Below, in pieces: positions 39,801 through 47,045 of a stretch of DNA of 64,000 nucleotides. A program made the translations under genes and the position numbers. The DNA lies in assembly GCF_017876405.1 (NCBI RefSeq), contig NZ_JAGINW010000001.1, positions 1,811,203 through 1,875,202 on the forward strand. Reading direction: 5' to 3'. The DNA comes from Kibdelosporangium banguiense (lineage in GTDB: Bacteria; Actinomycetota; Actinomycetes; Mycobacteriales; Pseudonocardiaceae). Below the pieces are notes generated by a model. It was not told where the DNA came from. It did no database searches and was given only the letters and a program-made list of their open reading frames with translations. Positions within the stretch are counted from its first letter, which is position 1. Each line of letters begins with the position of its first letter.

Positions 39801-40724
39801 CCAGGTCAGGTTGATCTGGCCCGATCCCGGCTGGGTGAAGGCGAGGTTCGATGGCGCGGTCGGCGGCTGGTTGTCGCCGGTGTCCGGGCCGTAGACCTCG
39901 AACTCCGCGACCTGCCCAGCCGGCCAGCCAGTGTTCGCGGTGAAGTTCAGCCGCAGATAACGGGTGGTCATCGCGGTGTAGTTGATCGTCACGGTATTGC
40001 TCGTGGCCGGATTGAACTGATAGCCGGTCGAGGCGACGATGTCGCTGAACGTGCTTGCACTCGCGCTTGCCTGTACCGACAAGGTTTGCGTGCGTGCACC
40101 CCAGTTGGCGACGGGCAGCTTCAGCACGATCCGGGTAGTGCTGATCGACGCGCCAAGATCGACCTGCAGCCACTGCGGGAAGGCGTTGTTCGTGCTTTCC
40201 CAGTACGTGTCCTGATTCGAGTCGTTGCTGTTGCCCGGTCCGTACCCACCGGCCGAGCCGCTCGCTGTCATCGTCTTACCCAGAGCCAGGTTCGGCCCGG
40301 CCAAGATCGTCGCAACGGCTTCGATCTCGGCAAGCTGCCCTGCGTCAGCACCGGTGTTCGCAGTGATCTCAACCCGGATGTGCCGCGTCACGGTGGCACC
40401 GAACGGAATGCGGACAGTGTTGTTGTCGCGCGGATCGAACCGGTAGCTCCGGGAGGCGACGATGGTCGAGAACCCGCTGCCCTGCACGGACAGCGTCTGG
40501 GTCCGTGCCTCCCACTTCGCGGGCAGTTTCAGCACGACACCGGAGATATTGCTGGGCCGGCCAAGATCGATCTGGGCCGCGCTCCCGCCTTGCCAGACCG
40601 AGTTCTGATCACCGTCGTTGACCGTGGCGGCGTCACTGCTGACGCTCGCGATGGCCGTGGCAGGCAGTCCTGCCATCAGTAGGACGAACGTGACTAAAGC
40701 GGCAAAAATCCGGGATGTGGTCAT
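36822..40724 (-). CDS. Secreted multidomain glycan hydrolase, GH87-like (alpha-1,3-glucanase/mycodextranase type)
   Basis: 1300 residues. Signal peptide 1-26; three F5/8-type discoidin modules (about 31-140, 145-280, 378-512) and one fibronectin III (287-370). Two CARDB modules (515-740) and a CBM6/35-like module (748-905) follow, then a right-handed beta-helix to the end. The helix has ADGVN (1062-1066) and STGDDS (1083-1088), Asp-rich positions like the catalytic Asp set of GH87. The role is inferred as binding and cutting fungal or bacterial alpha-glucan outside the cell. Another beta-helix lyase or hydrolase family remains possible. Confidence 0.7.
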   Translation of the reverse strand: MTTSRIFAALVTFVLLMAGLPATAIASVSSDAATVNDGDQNSVWQGGSAAQIDLGRPSNISGVVLKLPAKWEARTQTLSVQGSGFSTIVASRSYRFDPRDNNTVRIPFGATVTRHIRVEITANTGADAGQLAEIEAVATILAGPNLALGKTMTASGSAGGYGPGNSNDSNQDTYWESTNNAFPQWLQVDLGASISTTRIVLKLPVANWGARTQTLSVQASASASTFSDIVASTGYQFNPATSNTVTINYTAMTTRYLRLNFTANTGWPAGQVAEFEVYGPDTGDNQPPTAPSNLAFTQPGSGQINLTWNASTDNVGVTGYDVYANNVLRTTVTATSFTDNQPDSATITYFVRAKDAAGNQSPNSNSVTRNGNGNGGTNQAVGKPITASSTMQNFVATNANDNDVNTYWEGAAYPNTLTVQLGANVDTTSVVIRLNPATIWGPRTQTIQVLGREQSATGLTSLIPPTTYQFDPATGNSVTIPVAARVADVQLRITANSGAGGGQAAEFQVIGVAAPNPDLTITSSSWTPASPVETDSITASAVVRNAGVAAAGATDLNFYLGTTKVGTAQVGALAVGASATVSANIGAQTAGSYQLIAKVDETNRVLEQNEANNTLTSSLTVNPVSTSDLIASPVGWTPDNPSPGNAVSFSVAIKNQGTVDSAGGAHNVTLQVVNADTGAVVANLSGAHNGVIAAGAMTAPVALGTWTAANGRYTIRTVIANDGNELPVKQGNNTSTQSLFVGRGANMPYDHYEAETGVVAGGASIVGPNRTIGDLAGEASGRRAVTLNSTGASVEFTARRPTNTLVTRFSIPDAPGGGGINSTLDIFVDGTFLKSITLTSRYSWLYGNEAGPGNSPGAGGPRHIYDEASVLLGTTVQAGSKIRLQKTASNTSTYAIDFVNFEQATVAGNPDPAKYAVPSGFSHQDVQNALDRVRMDTTGALVGVYLPTGDYQTGGKFQVYGKPVHVVGAGPWFTRFVAPTGQEGTDIGFRVEAAAGSSKFEGFAYFGNYVIRADGPGKVFDADGVNGLTIDNVWSEHMVCLFWGAKVQNVTISNSRIRDMWADGVNMTNGSKNNRVTNVEARSTGDDSFALFAATDLGGSGQSGNVYENLTSLTTWRAAGLAVYGGQNNTFRNMYIADTLTYSGVTISSLNFGYPMEDFGPGPTNFQNISLVRAGGHFWGQQTFGAIWMFSASTLYRAIRVSDVDIVDPTYSGIMFQTRYVGGRPENPITDSLLTNVSISGARPSGDQFEAKSGFGLWANELPEPDQGPAVGSVTFTNLRLSNNHQDIKNTTTTFTINRN

Positions 40725-40882
40725 GTCTGACAGACCTCTCGTCCGGGGCAGGGTTCAACGAGAAGGTTGAATCTTCCGACCATGCAACATCGATTTTTCG
40801 GCCGGTTGTCGGTTTTTTGCGGTCAGAGGTCCAAGCGTTACAGATGCCCTACAGCCACGTCAATGCCCAGTTATCTTGCGCG

Positions 40883-41170
40883 TCAGGGCATCAGGCCACG
40901 CAGGCGCACACCCGCCGTGACCACCTGGAACCCTTGCCCAGTCAGGACGATGTCGGCGCTCTGCCCCTTGACCAGGTCGCCGATCTGCTCGCCGTGATAG
41001 ACCACGGCGCCCACCCGCAACGCGACCTCGTACTTGCCCCCGCCGCCGCGCGCCTCAGTGAAGAAGTCCCCCACACGGATCGGCCCCTTGTAGCACCGCC
41101 CGCTCAACCAGATCCCGTTGCCGTCCAGCCGCGCGCCCCCACCAAGATCGGCGAACTCGATCTTGCGCAT
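40883..41170 (-). CDS. Small beta-barrel-like hypothetical protein
   Basis: 95 residues from ATG 41170 (MRKIEFADLGGGARLDG); ATG 41212 is an alternative. The second half, VGAVVYHGEQIGDLVKGQSA then IVLTGQG, recalls domain II beta-barrels of translation factors (hydrophobic-G-x-L...G..A.(L/I)VLTG.G). Function unknown; resemblance is by eye only. Confidence 0.5.
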   Translation of the reverse strand: MRKIEFADLGGGARLDGNGIWLSGRCYKGPIRVGDFFTEARGGGGKYEVALRVGAVVYHGEQIGDLVKGQSADIVLTGQGFQVVTAGVRLRGLMP

Positions 41171-41432
41171 CTCCGCCTCCACGAGTCCGCCACCGATGGT
41201 GAACCCGTGCATGCTCCCCTGCGAAAACCACCTGGATCAAGGCCCCTGACCTTGATATTTCCGATCTGTGACATTTGCCCGGCGCGCCCGGAACACCCCA
41301 CCCCAACCGCCCAGCCGCCACGTGGCCCAGTCACATCCACCAGACGCCCGCCGCAACACCCTCAGGACAAGAGAACACCCCAAAGTCCCGCCCCGCAGAA
41401 TGCGAACAATTCAAGCAAAAATGACAATGACA

Positions 41433-41696
41433 TCAATCCGTGCCACTGCGACCAAGTTCAATACCACCGACAGTATGCACCTGAATAATGGTGCCATTCG
41501 GATTGCCGAAGACGGTATTGGTGACGCCTCCCATAACGGCAATCTCGTCCAGCAAGTTCGACAAGTTATCGGTCACCCGCCTGAGCCCATCAGCATCGCC
41601 GGCCCCATGCTCCCGAACCCAGTTCACCCCAGCACGCAGGTCACTCACAACATCCGCGAACTCCCGCCGACCGCCCATCCCCAGCTCCTGACTCAC
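41433..41696 (-). CDS. Small hypothetical protein with GTIIQ-type motif
   Basis: 87 residues from GTG 41696 (GGGGGAG upstream). The first 60 residues look helical. The tail NTVFGNPNGTIIQVHTVGGI resembles the N..G...G.(V/I)(V/I)Q...(I/V)GG motif often found at domain junctions of actinobacterial STAND NTPases and effector proteins. It may be a free-standing partner or a fragment. The 276 bp upstream to the att site hold no gene I can support. Confidence 0.5.
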   Translation of the reverse strand: MSQELGMGGRREFADVVSDLRAGVNWVREHGAGDADGLRRVTDNLSNLLDEIAVMGGVTNTVFGNPNGTIIQVHTVGGIELGRSGTD

Positions 41697-41972
41697 AGGT
41701 ACTCCCCCAAAAGAACGACCACCAAACCCTACCACCCCCAACACAATTCCCCCAGAAAAACCCCACTCCAACTGGCCCACCCAATCAACAACCAACACCA
41801 TGCCGCTCCACAAACCACGACGAACCGCAAACAAAAGAGCTGGTGAAGACAAAACACCCAGCGCTGGGTGGTGAGAAGCACGCACCGTGGGGGCCTGGAG
41901 GCTCGGCCCCCAGAAACGAAGCGAGGCGACCACGCGAAGGTGCAAAGCACCGAGCATGGTCGCCCCGGAGAC

Positions 41973-42018
41973 GAGCCGCCTAAGGGAATCGAACCCTTGA
42001 CCTACGCATTACGAGTGC
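41973..42018. repeat. att copy 1 (outer left; tRNA-Thr 3' half)
   Basis: 46 bp identical to positions 61839-61884 of the intact tRNA-Thr gene, covering the anticodon loop to the 3' end. It has no 5' half and cannot make a tRNA. It marks the outer left junction of the integrated DNA and is probably the displaced original 3' end of the tRNA. Confidence 0.92.
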
Positions 42019-42200
42019 CGGAAGGGTGCTGACCGGTAGTCCCGGTTAGTGACAGCTGATACCCGTTGATGCAGGTCAGACGATTCCCAGGTGCCCCACC
42101 GTCCCGGTGTCAACCCGCTGCTCCCAGAGCATCCGGGCACCCATCGGACACCCAGAGAGATCACCAAGACCACAACAAGATCGAGTCTTGGGAGATCCTC

Positions 42201-42524
42201 ATGAGCAACACCCCGTCCATCCCCAGCGAGCCAGCCGACGTCACCTACTCGCGCCGCGACAACATCGACCGGTGCGCCGACATCCGGGAGCACGTCGAGG
42301 ACCTCTCGTACTACCTCGCCCGGTGGGCCGAGCGGGAAACCTCCGGAAACTTTACCGGTAGCAGTAAAGTTCGCCGGGCCGCCAACGAGGCGATGGACGC
42401 GACCGACGCGGCCCTTCGTGACCTGCACCGGGTGCGGGCGACGCTGGTCGGCGAGATCCGCCAGAGCGACGACGCCAACACCGCACGCCTGGACGCCCTG
42501 CTCGCTGACCGGCGGGCCGAGTGA
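42201..42524 (+). CDS. Hypothetical protein
   Basis: 107 residues from ATG 42201, with GGGAG 8 nt upstream. Mostly helical and charged (DIREHVEDLSYYLARWAERE), soluble. No family recognised. Its stop overlaps the next start (ATGA), so the two are coupled. It lies just inside the left att site. Confidence 0.6.
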   Translation: MSNTPSIPSEPADVTYSRRDNIDRCADIREHVEDLSYYLARWAERETSGNFTGSSKVRRAANEAMDATDAALRDLHRVRATLVGEIRQSDDANTARLDALLADRRAE

Positions 42525-42751
42525 TGACCAGGGCGCTGGGCAGACCCGCTTTCAATCCGGCGCCGAGATTCAAAGGAATCAGCCGGTGCCCTGCATTCTC
42601 AGCCCGGTCGTGCCGCGACTCCATCGCCCGCGCATTCCGGGTGATGTTCGGCCGGTCGGAGCCCTACCCGCTGTGGGTCCACTTCACTATCACCGCGATG
42701 TTCACGGCGGCGCCGCTCATGGTGCTTGTCGTCGCTACTCGCATACCTTGA
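42521..42751 (+). CDS. Small hypothetical protein with one membrane segment
   Basis: 76 residues from GTG 42521 or ATG 42524. The N-terminus is basic; a hydrophobic helix (FTITAMFTAAPLMVLVVATR) ends the chain, suggesting C-terminal membrane anchoring. Coupled to the gene before it. Overlaps the tail of an opposite-strand reading frame. Confidence 0.5.
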   Translation: MMTRALGRPAFNPAPRFKGISRCPAFSARSCRDSIARAFRVMFGRSEPYPLWVHFTITAMFTAAPLMVLVVATRIP

Positions 42752-43012
42752 GCACGCCGCTCGGGCAGAAGGTTGGGTGTTTGTACCTACCTCCTGCCCG
42801 AGGGACGCCCTGACCTGTGCGCGATGTGCACGATGACGGTTCATGGCCGCGCTCGAGGCCATGGGCGTCCGACGGCAGCGGCTCGGACAACGACGCCTCC
42901 GGCGAAGTTCTTCCGCGGCGGGACGAAGAAGCTCTCGGACGCTCTCGATCTGGCGAGGCGACGGCGGCGGCCAGTTCGCGACGATCTGGCGGACGTACTC
43001 CTCGATCGTCAT
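42599..43012 (-). CDS. MTIEEYV-type small protein, uncertain 3' part
   Basis: The first 38 residues (MTIEEYVRQIVANWPPPSPR...LLRPAAEELRRRRR) match the MT(I)(D/E)EYV...PPLS...R module seen at 43449 and 44408. The last 90 or so residues lie opposite a + strand gene and look non-coding in composition. The true gene may have been cut or frameshifted. The start overlaps the upstream stop as ATGA. Confidence 0.4.
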   Translation of the reverse strand: MTIEEYVRQIVANWPPPSPRQIESVRELLRPAAEELRRRRRCPSRCRRTPMASSAAMNRHRAHRAQVRASLGQEVGTNTQPSARAACSRYASSDDKHHERRRREHRGDSEVDPQRVGLRPAEHHPECAGDGVAARPG

Positions 43013-43449
43013 GCAGTCACCGGCCGGTTAGGACCGCCGCCACGTACCTGCTGCACATAGGAATCGGCGATGCGCCACTGCTGGCCGAACTTCGTCGCAG
43101 GGATCTCACCGTTGCGGAGCAGCTCGCGGACGCAGTCTGCGGACAAGCCGACCATCTCGGCGAATTCGGCAGCAGACCAAGCGATCCGCGGAAGTTCGGC
43201 GCGCTGCTCAAGTCGCCGAGCCCGCGCTTCACACCGGGCATCTCCCGCCGTATTCGCGCTCCGCCCATCGCCACTTCCAGCTGACCGGTGCTCAGGGATC
43301 ATGCCGCCACCATCTCGGGAACGTCGAGCATGCAGTTTGCTCAGCTTGATGCGCACGGGCGCTAACAGCAGCGCGAGAGCGTCACGCTGCTCTGCGGACA
43401 GGGGCGGGGCTTTCGCCAGATTCGCGGTCACGTACTCGTCGATCGTCAT
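43009..43449 (-). CDS. Fusion of MTIDEYV module and helix-turn-helix domain
   Basis: 146 residues. Residues 1-36 are the MTIDEYV/APPLSAEQRD module; after a Gly/Arg linker, residues about 85-140 form an excisionase-type helix-turn-helix (WSAAEFAEMVGLSADCVREL, then GEIPATKFGQQWRI). In the copy at 44 kb these two parts are separate genes. The start overlaps the previous stop (ATGA). Probably DNA binding; target unknown. Confidence 0.7.
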   Translation of the reverse strand: MTIDEYVTANLAKAPPLSAEQRDALALLLAPVRIKLSKLHARRSRDGGGMIPEHRSAGSGDGRSANTAGDARCEARARRLEQRAELPRIAWSAAEFAEMVGLSADCVRELLRNGEIPATKFGQQWRIADSYVQQVRGGGPNRPVTA

Positions 43450-43703
43450 GCCGTGCCCTGCTTCCGACGTGCACGAGCCAGTGACGACTTCAGGGCCATC
43501 CTGGTCATGTGCGCTTTCCTGAGGTTTTCAGCGCGCTTAGCCCGCTCGGCCGGCGACAGCACGCCCTCCGGGTCGGCTTCGTGCTCGAACTTGTCGGCAA
43601 GCCCACGACGCGCCGGCTCCATCGCCGCGGCACGGTCGACGGTGTTCGCCCATCGGATGTGTGCAGCGATGCTGGCGCGCATGCGGCGCTGCTCGGGAGT
43701 CAT
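43446..43703 (-). CDS. Conserved actinobacterial hypothetical protein
   Basis: 85 residues starting MTPEQRRMRASIAAHIRWAN, with FEHEADPEGVLSPAERAKRAE and a basic C-terminus. The RAxIAAHxRWAN...DPxG.L.P.ER pattern is frequent in small proteins of actinobacterial mobile elements. Basic helices may bind nucleic acid. Overlaps neighbours on both sides by 4 bp. Confidence 0.7.
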   Translation of the reverse strand: MTPEQRRMRASIAAHIRWANTVDRAAAMEPARRGLADKFEHEADPEGVLSPAERAKRAENLRKAHMTRMALKSSLARARRKQGTA

Positions 43704-44017
43704 GCGTCACCTCGTAGCTCGCCAGCGGCCTGAACCAGCGCGTGCCCCAAGATCTCCAGCACCGAGGCGAGACGCCCCAAGTCCAGCGCGACCACCGGGC
43801 CAGCCTCGTGCACGGCGTGCACAGTGGGCTCTGGTGAACCGGCCTGCTCCCGCATCCAACGGACAGGCACCCTATAGATGCGCCCGAACTTCACGGCAGG
43901 GATGGCTCCGGCATGGATCAGGTCCAGGACAGACTCATAGTTCATGCGGCAGGCGACCGCGACTTCGCGAGGCGTGTAGAAAGCCTCGTCGAGTTCGGCC
44001 GATACGTGCTTGTTCAT
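43700..44017 (-). CDS. Excisionase-type helix-turn-helix protein, copy 1
   Basis: 105 residues. The DNA-binding part is FYTPREVAVACRMNYESVLD, then AGAIPAVKFGRIYRVP; the C-terminus LASVLEILGHALVQAAGEL is a conserved helix. It is a clear paralogue of the frameshifted gene at 44837-45159. Overlaps both neighbours by 4 bp. Confidence 0.8.
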   Translation of the reverse strand: MNKHVSAELDEAFYTPREVAVACRMNYESVLDLIHAGAIPAVKFGRIYRVPVRWMREQAGSPEPTVHAVHEAGPVVALDLGRLASVLEILGHALVQAAGELRGDA

Positions 44018-44199
44018 ATGTCGCCCCTTCGCGCCGGGGCGAGGAGCCGGTCAATCTCCTCGATCGGGATGACGAGGTACCGGCCGAGCCGCACCGCGCC
44101 GAGTTGACCGTTCTCGATCAGGCGACGGACCGAGCGGGTGGGAATGCCGAGCAGTTCGGATGCTTGTTGGGTGTTGACGGACTTCGGAGTCAACGCCAT
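44014..44199 (-). CDS. Small excisionase-type helix-turn-helix protein
   Basis: 61 residues from ATG 44199. VNTQQASELLGIPTRSVRRL and LGRYLVIPIEEIDRLLAPAR form a complete helix_turn_helix_17-like unit. It closely matches the C-terminal half of the gene at 45156-45539. A longer frame to 44520 exists but lacks conserved sequence. Confidence 0.7.
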   Translation of the reverse strand: MALTPKSVNTQQASELLGIPTRSVRRLIENGQLGAVRLGRYLVIPIEEIDRLLAPARRGDI

Positions 44200-44441
44200 C
44201 GGCTCAACCGCCAGCGGTTGGACAATAGGGGAAGTACGCCTTGCTGGCGTGGCTTTCTCACGTCGGAATCCATGCCGGTTCTCGTTCCAGGCGCTGATCT
44301 TTGCCTGATGCGGGCCGTCGCGAAGATCAGCGCGAGGCGTTCCCGCTGCCGCTCGGACAGCGGTGGTGCTTTCGCGACGAGCGCGTCGACGTACTCGTCG
44401 ATCGTCATAGGAGGAGGCATCGTGTGCCGCTTTGGAGTCAT
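44190..44441 (-). CDS. MTIDEYV-type small protein
   Basis: 83 residues from ATG 44441, or 72 from the conserved MTIDEYV start at 44408. MTIDEYVDALVAKAPPLSER is the module also fused to a helix-turn-helix at 43449. It overlaps the next gene by 10 bp. Function unknown; the recurrence next to excisionase-like genes suggests a joint role. Confidence 0.55.
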   Translation of the reverse strand: MTPKRHTMPPPMTIDEYVDALVAKAPPLSERQRERLALIFATARIRQRSAPGTRTGMDSDVRKPRQQGVLPLLSNRWRLSRWR

Positions 44442-44444
44442 GCG

Positions 44445-44840
44445 TCACCGCGCTCGCCGTCGGTTGATGCCGAGCTCCTGGCACCCACACGCTGCGATCG
44501 AGCTGCGCCCTTCGATCCACGCGTCCACCGACTTCTCCTTGAAGGACCAGCGGCCTTTACGGCTCGGCTGGTGACCATGCAGTTCGCCGAGCTCGGCAGC
44601 TCGAAGGATGGTCACTGTGTGGCGTCCGGCTCGAGCCGCCACCTGCTTGGTGTTCAGCCATTCGTTGTCGGACCACCGTGGAGGCTGGGGTTGCGAAGAG
44701 GCAGGTTCAGGTTGTGGTTGCGGCAGTACTTGCACGCTGGTTTGGTCGCCTTCGTCATCGGCGGTCAGTAGGCGACCGAGCTCAGCGAGGATTGCCTCGG
44801 CCAGCAGACGGGTGGCCTGGGGAACGTACTCGTCGGTCAT
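44445..44840 (-). CDS. Helix-turn-helix protein with MTDEYV N-terminus
   Basis: 131 residues from ATG 44840, which overlaps the previous stop. The N-terminus YVPQATRLLAEAILAELGRL matches that of the gene at 45539. A Pro/Gln linker leads to a helix-turn-helix (WLNTKQVAARAGRHTVTILR) and a beta-wing GRWSFKEKSVDAWIEG. Likely DNA binding. Confidence 0.7.
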   Translation of the reverse strand: MTDEYVPQATRLLAEAILAELGRLLTADDEGDQTSVQVLPQPQPEPASSQPQPPRWSDNEWLNTKQVAARAGRHTVTILRAAELGELHGHQPSRKGRWSFKEKSVDAWIEGRSSIAACGCQELGINRRRAR

Positions 44841-45159
44841 GCCGAGGCCTCGCCCCGTTCCCGCAGTACACCAGCGGCCTGCACCATCGCGGTACCAAGG
44901 ATCTCCAGCACCGACGCCAACGGGCCGTAGTCCGGCGCCGGGACCGGGGCAGGATCGGGAACGACGTGCAGCACGCGGTCGGCGCCGCGCTTCTCCTGCA
45001 CCCACCAGGCGGGGACCTTGTAGAGACGACCGAACTTCTCGTGGGGATGGCCCCGGCCTTGATCTGCGCGAGGACGTGCTGGTAGTGCATGCCGGTGATC
45101 CGCGCGACTTCCCGCGGCGTGTAGAACGCCTGGTCCAATGTAGACGTTACCGAGCTCAT
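44837..45159 (-). pseudogene. Frameshifted excisionase-type helix-turn-helix gene, copy 2
   Basis: The N-terminal frame (STLDQAFYTPREVARITGMH... AGAIPT) and C-terminal frame (EKFGRLYKVPAWW...LASVLEILGTAMVQAAG) together align with the intact paralogue at 43700-44017. They are joined by a 1-nt deletion near 45038-45045, in the CCCCACGAGAAG stretch. The total, 323 nt, is one short of a 107-codon gene. It could be true decay or a sequencing error; both neighbours still overlap it by 4 bp. Confidence 0.75.
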
Positions 45160-45539
45160 GCCGTCCGCCTCTGGGCCTGGGCAAGGATGCGGTCGATTTC
45201 CTCGATCGGGATCACCCGGTACCGGCCGAGCTTGATGGCGGACAACTCGCCGATACGGATCAGCCGACTAACCGAGTTCCGGGGGATACCGAGCATCTCG
45301 GCGGCCCGCTTGGTGTTGACGGACTTCGGATCCGCAGTCGTCGTCTTGGTGGGAGCTTCCTTCACGACAACTTCTTGATTCCGTTGTGCCCAGGTCTGCG
45401 CGGCGGCTTCACGCCTCCGTTGTGGACGGTCGTGGACTTCGGCCCGAACCTCACGGATGGCCGTCAGTAGGTGGCCGAGTTCGGCCAGGATCGCTCTGGC
45501 CAGCAGCCGAGTGGCCGCCGGGATGTCCTCGTCGCTCAC
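45156..45539 (-). CDS. Helix-turn-helix protein, first gene of the array
   Basis: 127 residues. N-terminal helix IPAATRLLARAILAELGHLL, basic linker, then VNTKRAAEMLGIPRNSVSRL and LGRYRVIPIEEIDRILAQAQ. In effect it joins the N-terminus of the 44840 gene to the 44199 unit. The 121 bp upstream (45540-45660) separate it from the XRE gene and may hold the promoter. Confidence 0.75.
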   Translation of the reverse strand: MSDEDIPAATRLLARAILAELGHLLTAIREVRAEVHDRPQRRREAAAQTWAQRNQEVVVKEAPTKTTTADPKSVNTKRAAEMLGIPRNSVSRLIRIGELSAIKLGRYRVIPIEEIDRILAQAQRRTA

Positions 45540-45660
45540 GTGGAGGTCTTACCACCACACCACAAGGGAATCAGCCCCGCTGACTGGTGCAAACTCGACA
45601 ATGGCCAGCAACCGCCAGATCGCGCCCATTGAAGCGGCGGTCGGCCCGGTTGAGCTACGT

Positions 45661-46503
45661 TCAGCCACCCGACCCGATGGCATCAAGCACCCTGTTGAGC
45701 AGCGACCGCGCCTCATCACCCTCGACTGCGACAGACCACAACTCGTTGGTGATCCTGCGGTATAGCTCCACATCGTCGTGATCAACAGTCGCCAACTCGG
45801 TGTGGTTGATCTCGATCTGGACTTCATCGTCGAGGATGATGAAACCGTGCATGGTGATCGCGGGGAGCACGGTGTCGACCGGAATGACGCCGATGCGCAC
45901 GTTCGGTAGAGCGGACAAGGTGATCAGCCGGTCGATCTGCGCCCGAAGCACCGGCGCAGAACACAGCGGGTAGCGCAGTGCGGTTTCAGCCACCAAGATC
46001 TCGATCTGTTTGCTCGGGTCGTACAGGACGTCCTGGCGCCGGATCCGAGCACGGACCGCCTCGTCGGTATCGGCGGGCGTCTGGTGGAGTTTCGCCGCCA
46101 TGGCGAACAGTTGCCGGGCGTACTCCGCAGTCTGGACCAACCCGGGCACCAGGTAGAACTCGACCATCGTGATCCGTGTGGCCGTTTGTTCCGCGGTTGC
46201 ATGCTCTCGTTGCCGAGGTGCGTGGCCGGTGCGCAGTTGCCGCTTCCAACTGTTCCGAGCGAGACGCAACTCCAGCAGTTCGTCGTGAAGCTCGAGCGCC
46301 ACATCCTCCGGAGCCTCAACCGCGGTCAGCCAAGCGGCCAGGTCGGAGTCAGAGGGCAACGTGGCACCAGTCTCGACTCGGCTGACCTTCGAGGCCATCC
46401 ACCCGAGACGGCCGGCGAAGTCCTTGCCTGTCCTGAAGCCTGACTTCTCGCGCAGGCGGCGGAGCCTGCCACCGAAGGCCAGCAGCCGCTTGTCGGTGCT
46501 CAC
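45661..46503 (-). CDS. XRE-family regulator with DUF5753 domain
   Basis: 280 residues from GTG 46503 (GAGGGGGA upstream). The N-terminal helix-turn-helix is GGRLRRLREKSGFRTGKDFA then KVSRVETGATLPSDSDL; the C-terminal DUF5753 region starts MVEFYLVPGLVQTAEYARQL. Such proteins in Streptomyces and relatives act with small partner proteins in development or toxin-antitoxin-like pairs. Here the partner would be the DUF6879 gene 20 bp upstream. Confidence 0.88.
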   Translation of the reverse strand: MSTDKRLLAFGGRLRRLREKSGFRTGKDFAGRLGWMASKVSRVETGATLPSDSDLAAWLTAVEAPEDVALELHDELLELRLARNSWKRQLRTGHAPRQREHATAEQTATRITMVEFYLVPGLVQTAEYARQLFAMAAKLHQTPADTDEAVRARIRRQDVLYDPSKQIEILVAETALRYPLCSAPVLRAQIDRLITLSALPNVRIGVIPVDTVLPAITMHGFIILDDEVQIEINHTELATVDHDDVELYRRITNELWSVAVEGDEARSLLNRVLDAIGSGG

Positions 46504-46523
46504 GTCCCCCTCTTGAGTGCTCG

Positions 46524-47045
46524 TCACCTCACGTACTCGGAATGAAGCACCGCATGTGGCCACACCCGGTCACGCAACTGTCGGTGCTGGTCTACCACGT
46601 CCCCGTCATCGATCACCTCAACCCCGGTCAGCAACGCGTCCGCGTCGAAATGCAGGATGGCGAGCCGGCTGTCATCGAACAGGTAGAAGTCGTATGTCGG
46701 CATTCCAAGCTCGCGGGCTCGGCTCTCGGTGATCCACCGAATGTCCTCGCCCGCTTCGATGTTCCGCGTGGTCGTGTCCAGCATCCATCGGATGTAGTCC
46801 GTCGGCGGTTCTGGTTGCATTCTGACTCGCTCGAAGGGGATGCCGGCCTGGGTGAGGGTCCGGATGTAGGTCACCCATGCGCGGTCAGCTTCGTCTTCCA
46901 CCTCAGGTTCGCCGCGGAGCCATCGCTCCAGTGCGGCGCGGTCGACCTCGTAATACCCCTGGCATTCCCAACGCCAGGATCTGCGCGTGACCGTGTTGAA
47001 CAGCGCAGTCAGCCCGTCGTGCGGGTCGACCCACATTCGAGTCAC
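46524..47045 (-). CDS. DUF6879 family protein
   Basis: 173 residues. WRWECQGYYEVD near the N-terminus, then ERVRMQPEPPTDYIRWMLD, IEAGEDIRWITESRARELGM and YDFYLFDDSRLAILHFD follow the DUF6879 pattern closely. The family is found beside XRE/DUF5753 regulators in actinobacteria; biochemical role unknown. The start overlaps the previous stop (ATGA). Confidence 0.85.
   Translation of the reverse strand: MTRMWVDPHDGLTALFNTVTRRSWRWECQGYYEVDRAALERWLRGEPEVEDEADRAWVTYIRTLTQAGIPFERVRMQPEPPTDYIRWMLDTTTRNIEAGEDIRWITESRARELGMPTYDFYLFDDSRLAILHFDADALLTGVEVIDDGDVVDQHRQLRDRVWPHAVLHSEYVR

Noticed and set aside
41975-42018. A tRNA gene at 41975 and another at 49138
   Set aside because: Only the 3' half is present, so no acceptor stem or D arm can form; these are att sites.
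42599-42900. Full 137-residue product of the MTIEEYV gene
   Set aside because: Only the first 38 or so residues resemble the module; the rest is probably the shadow of the + strand gene or post-frameshift sequence, so confidence was kept low.
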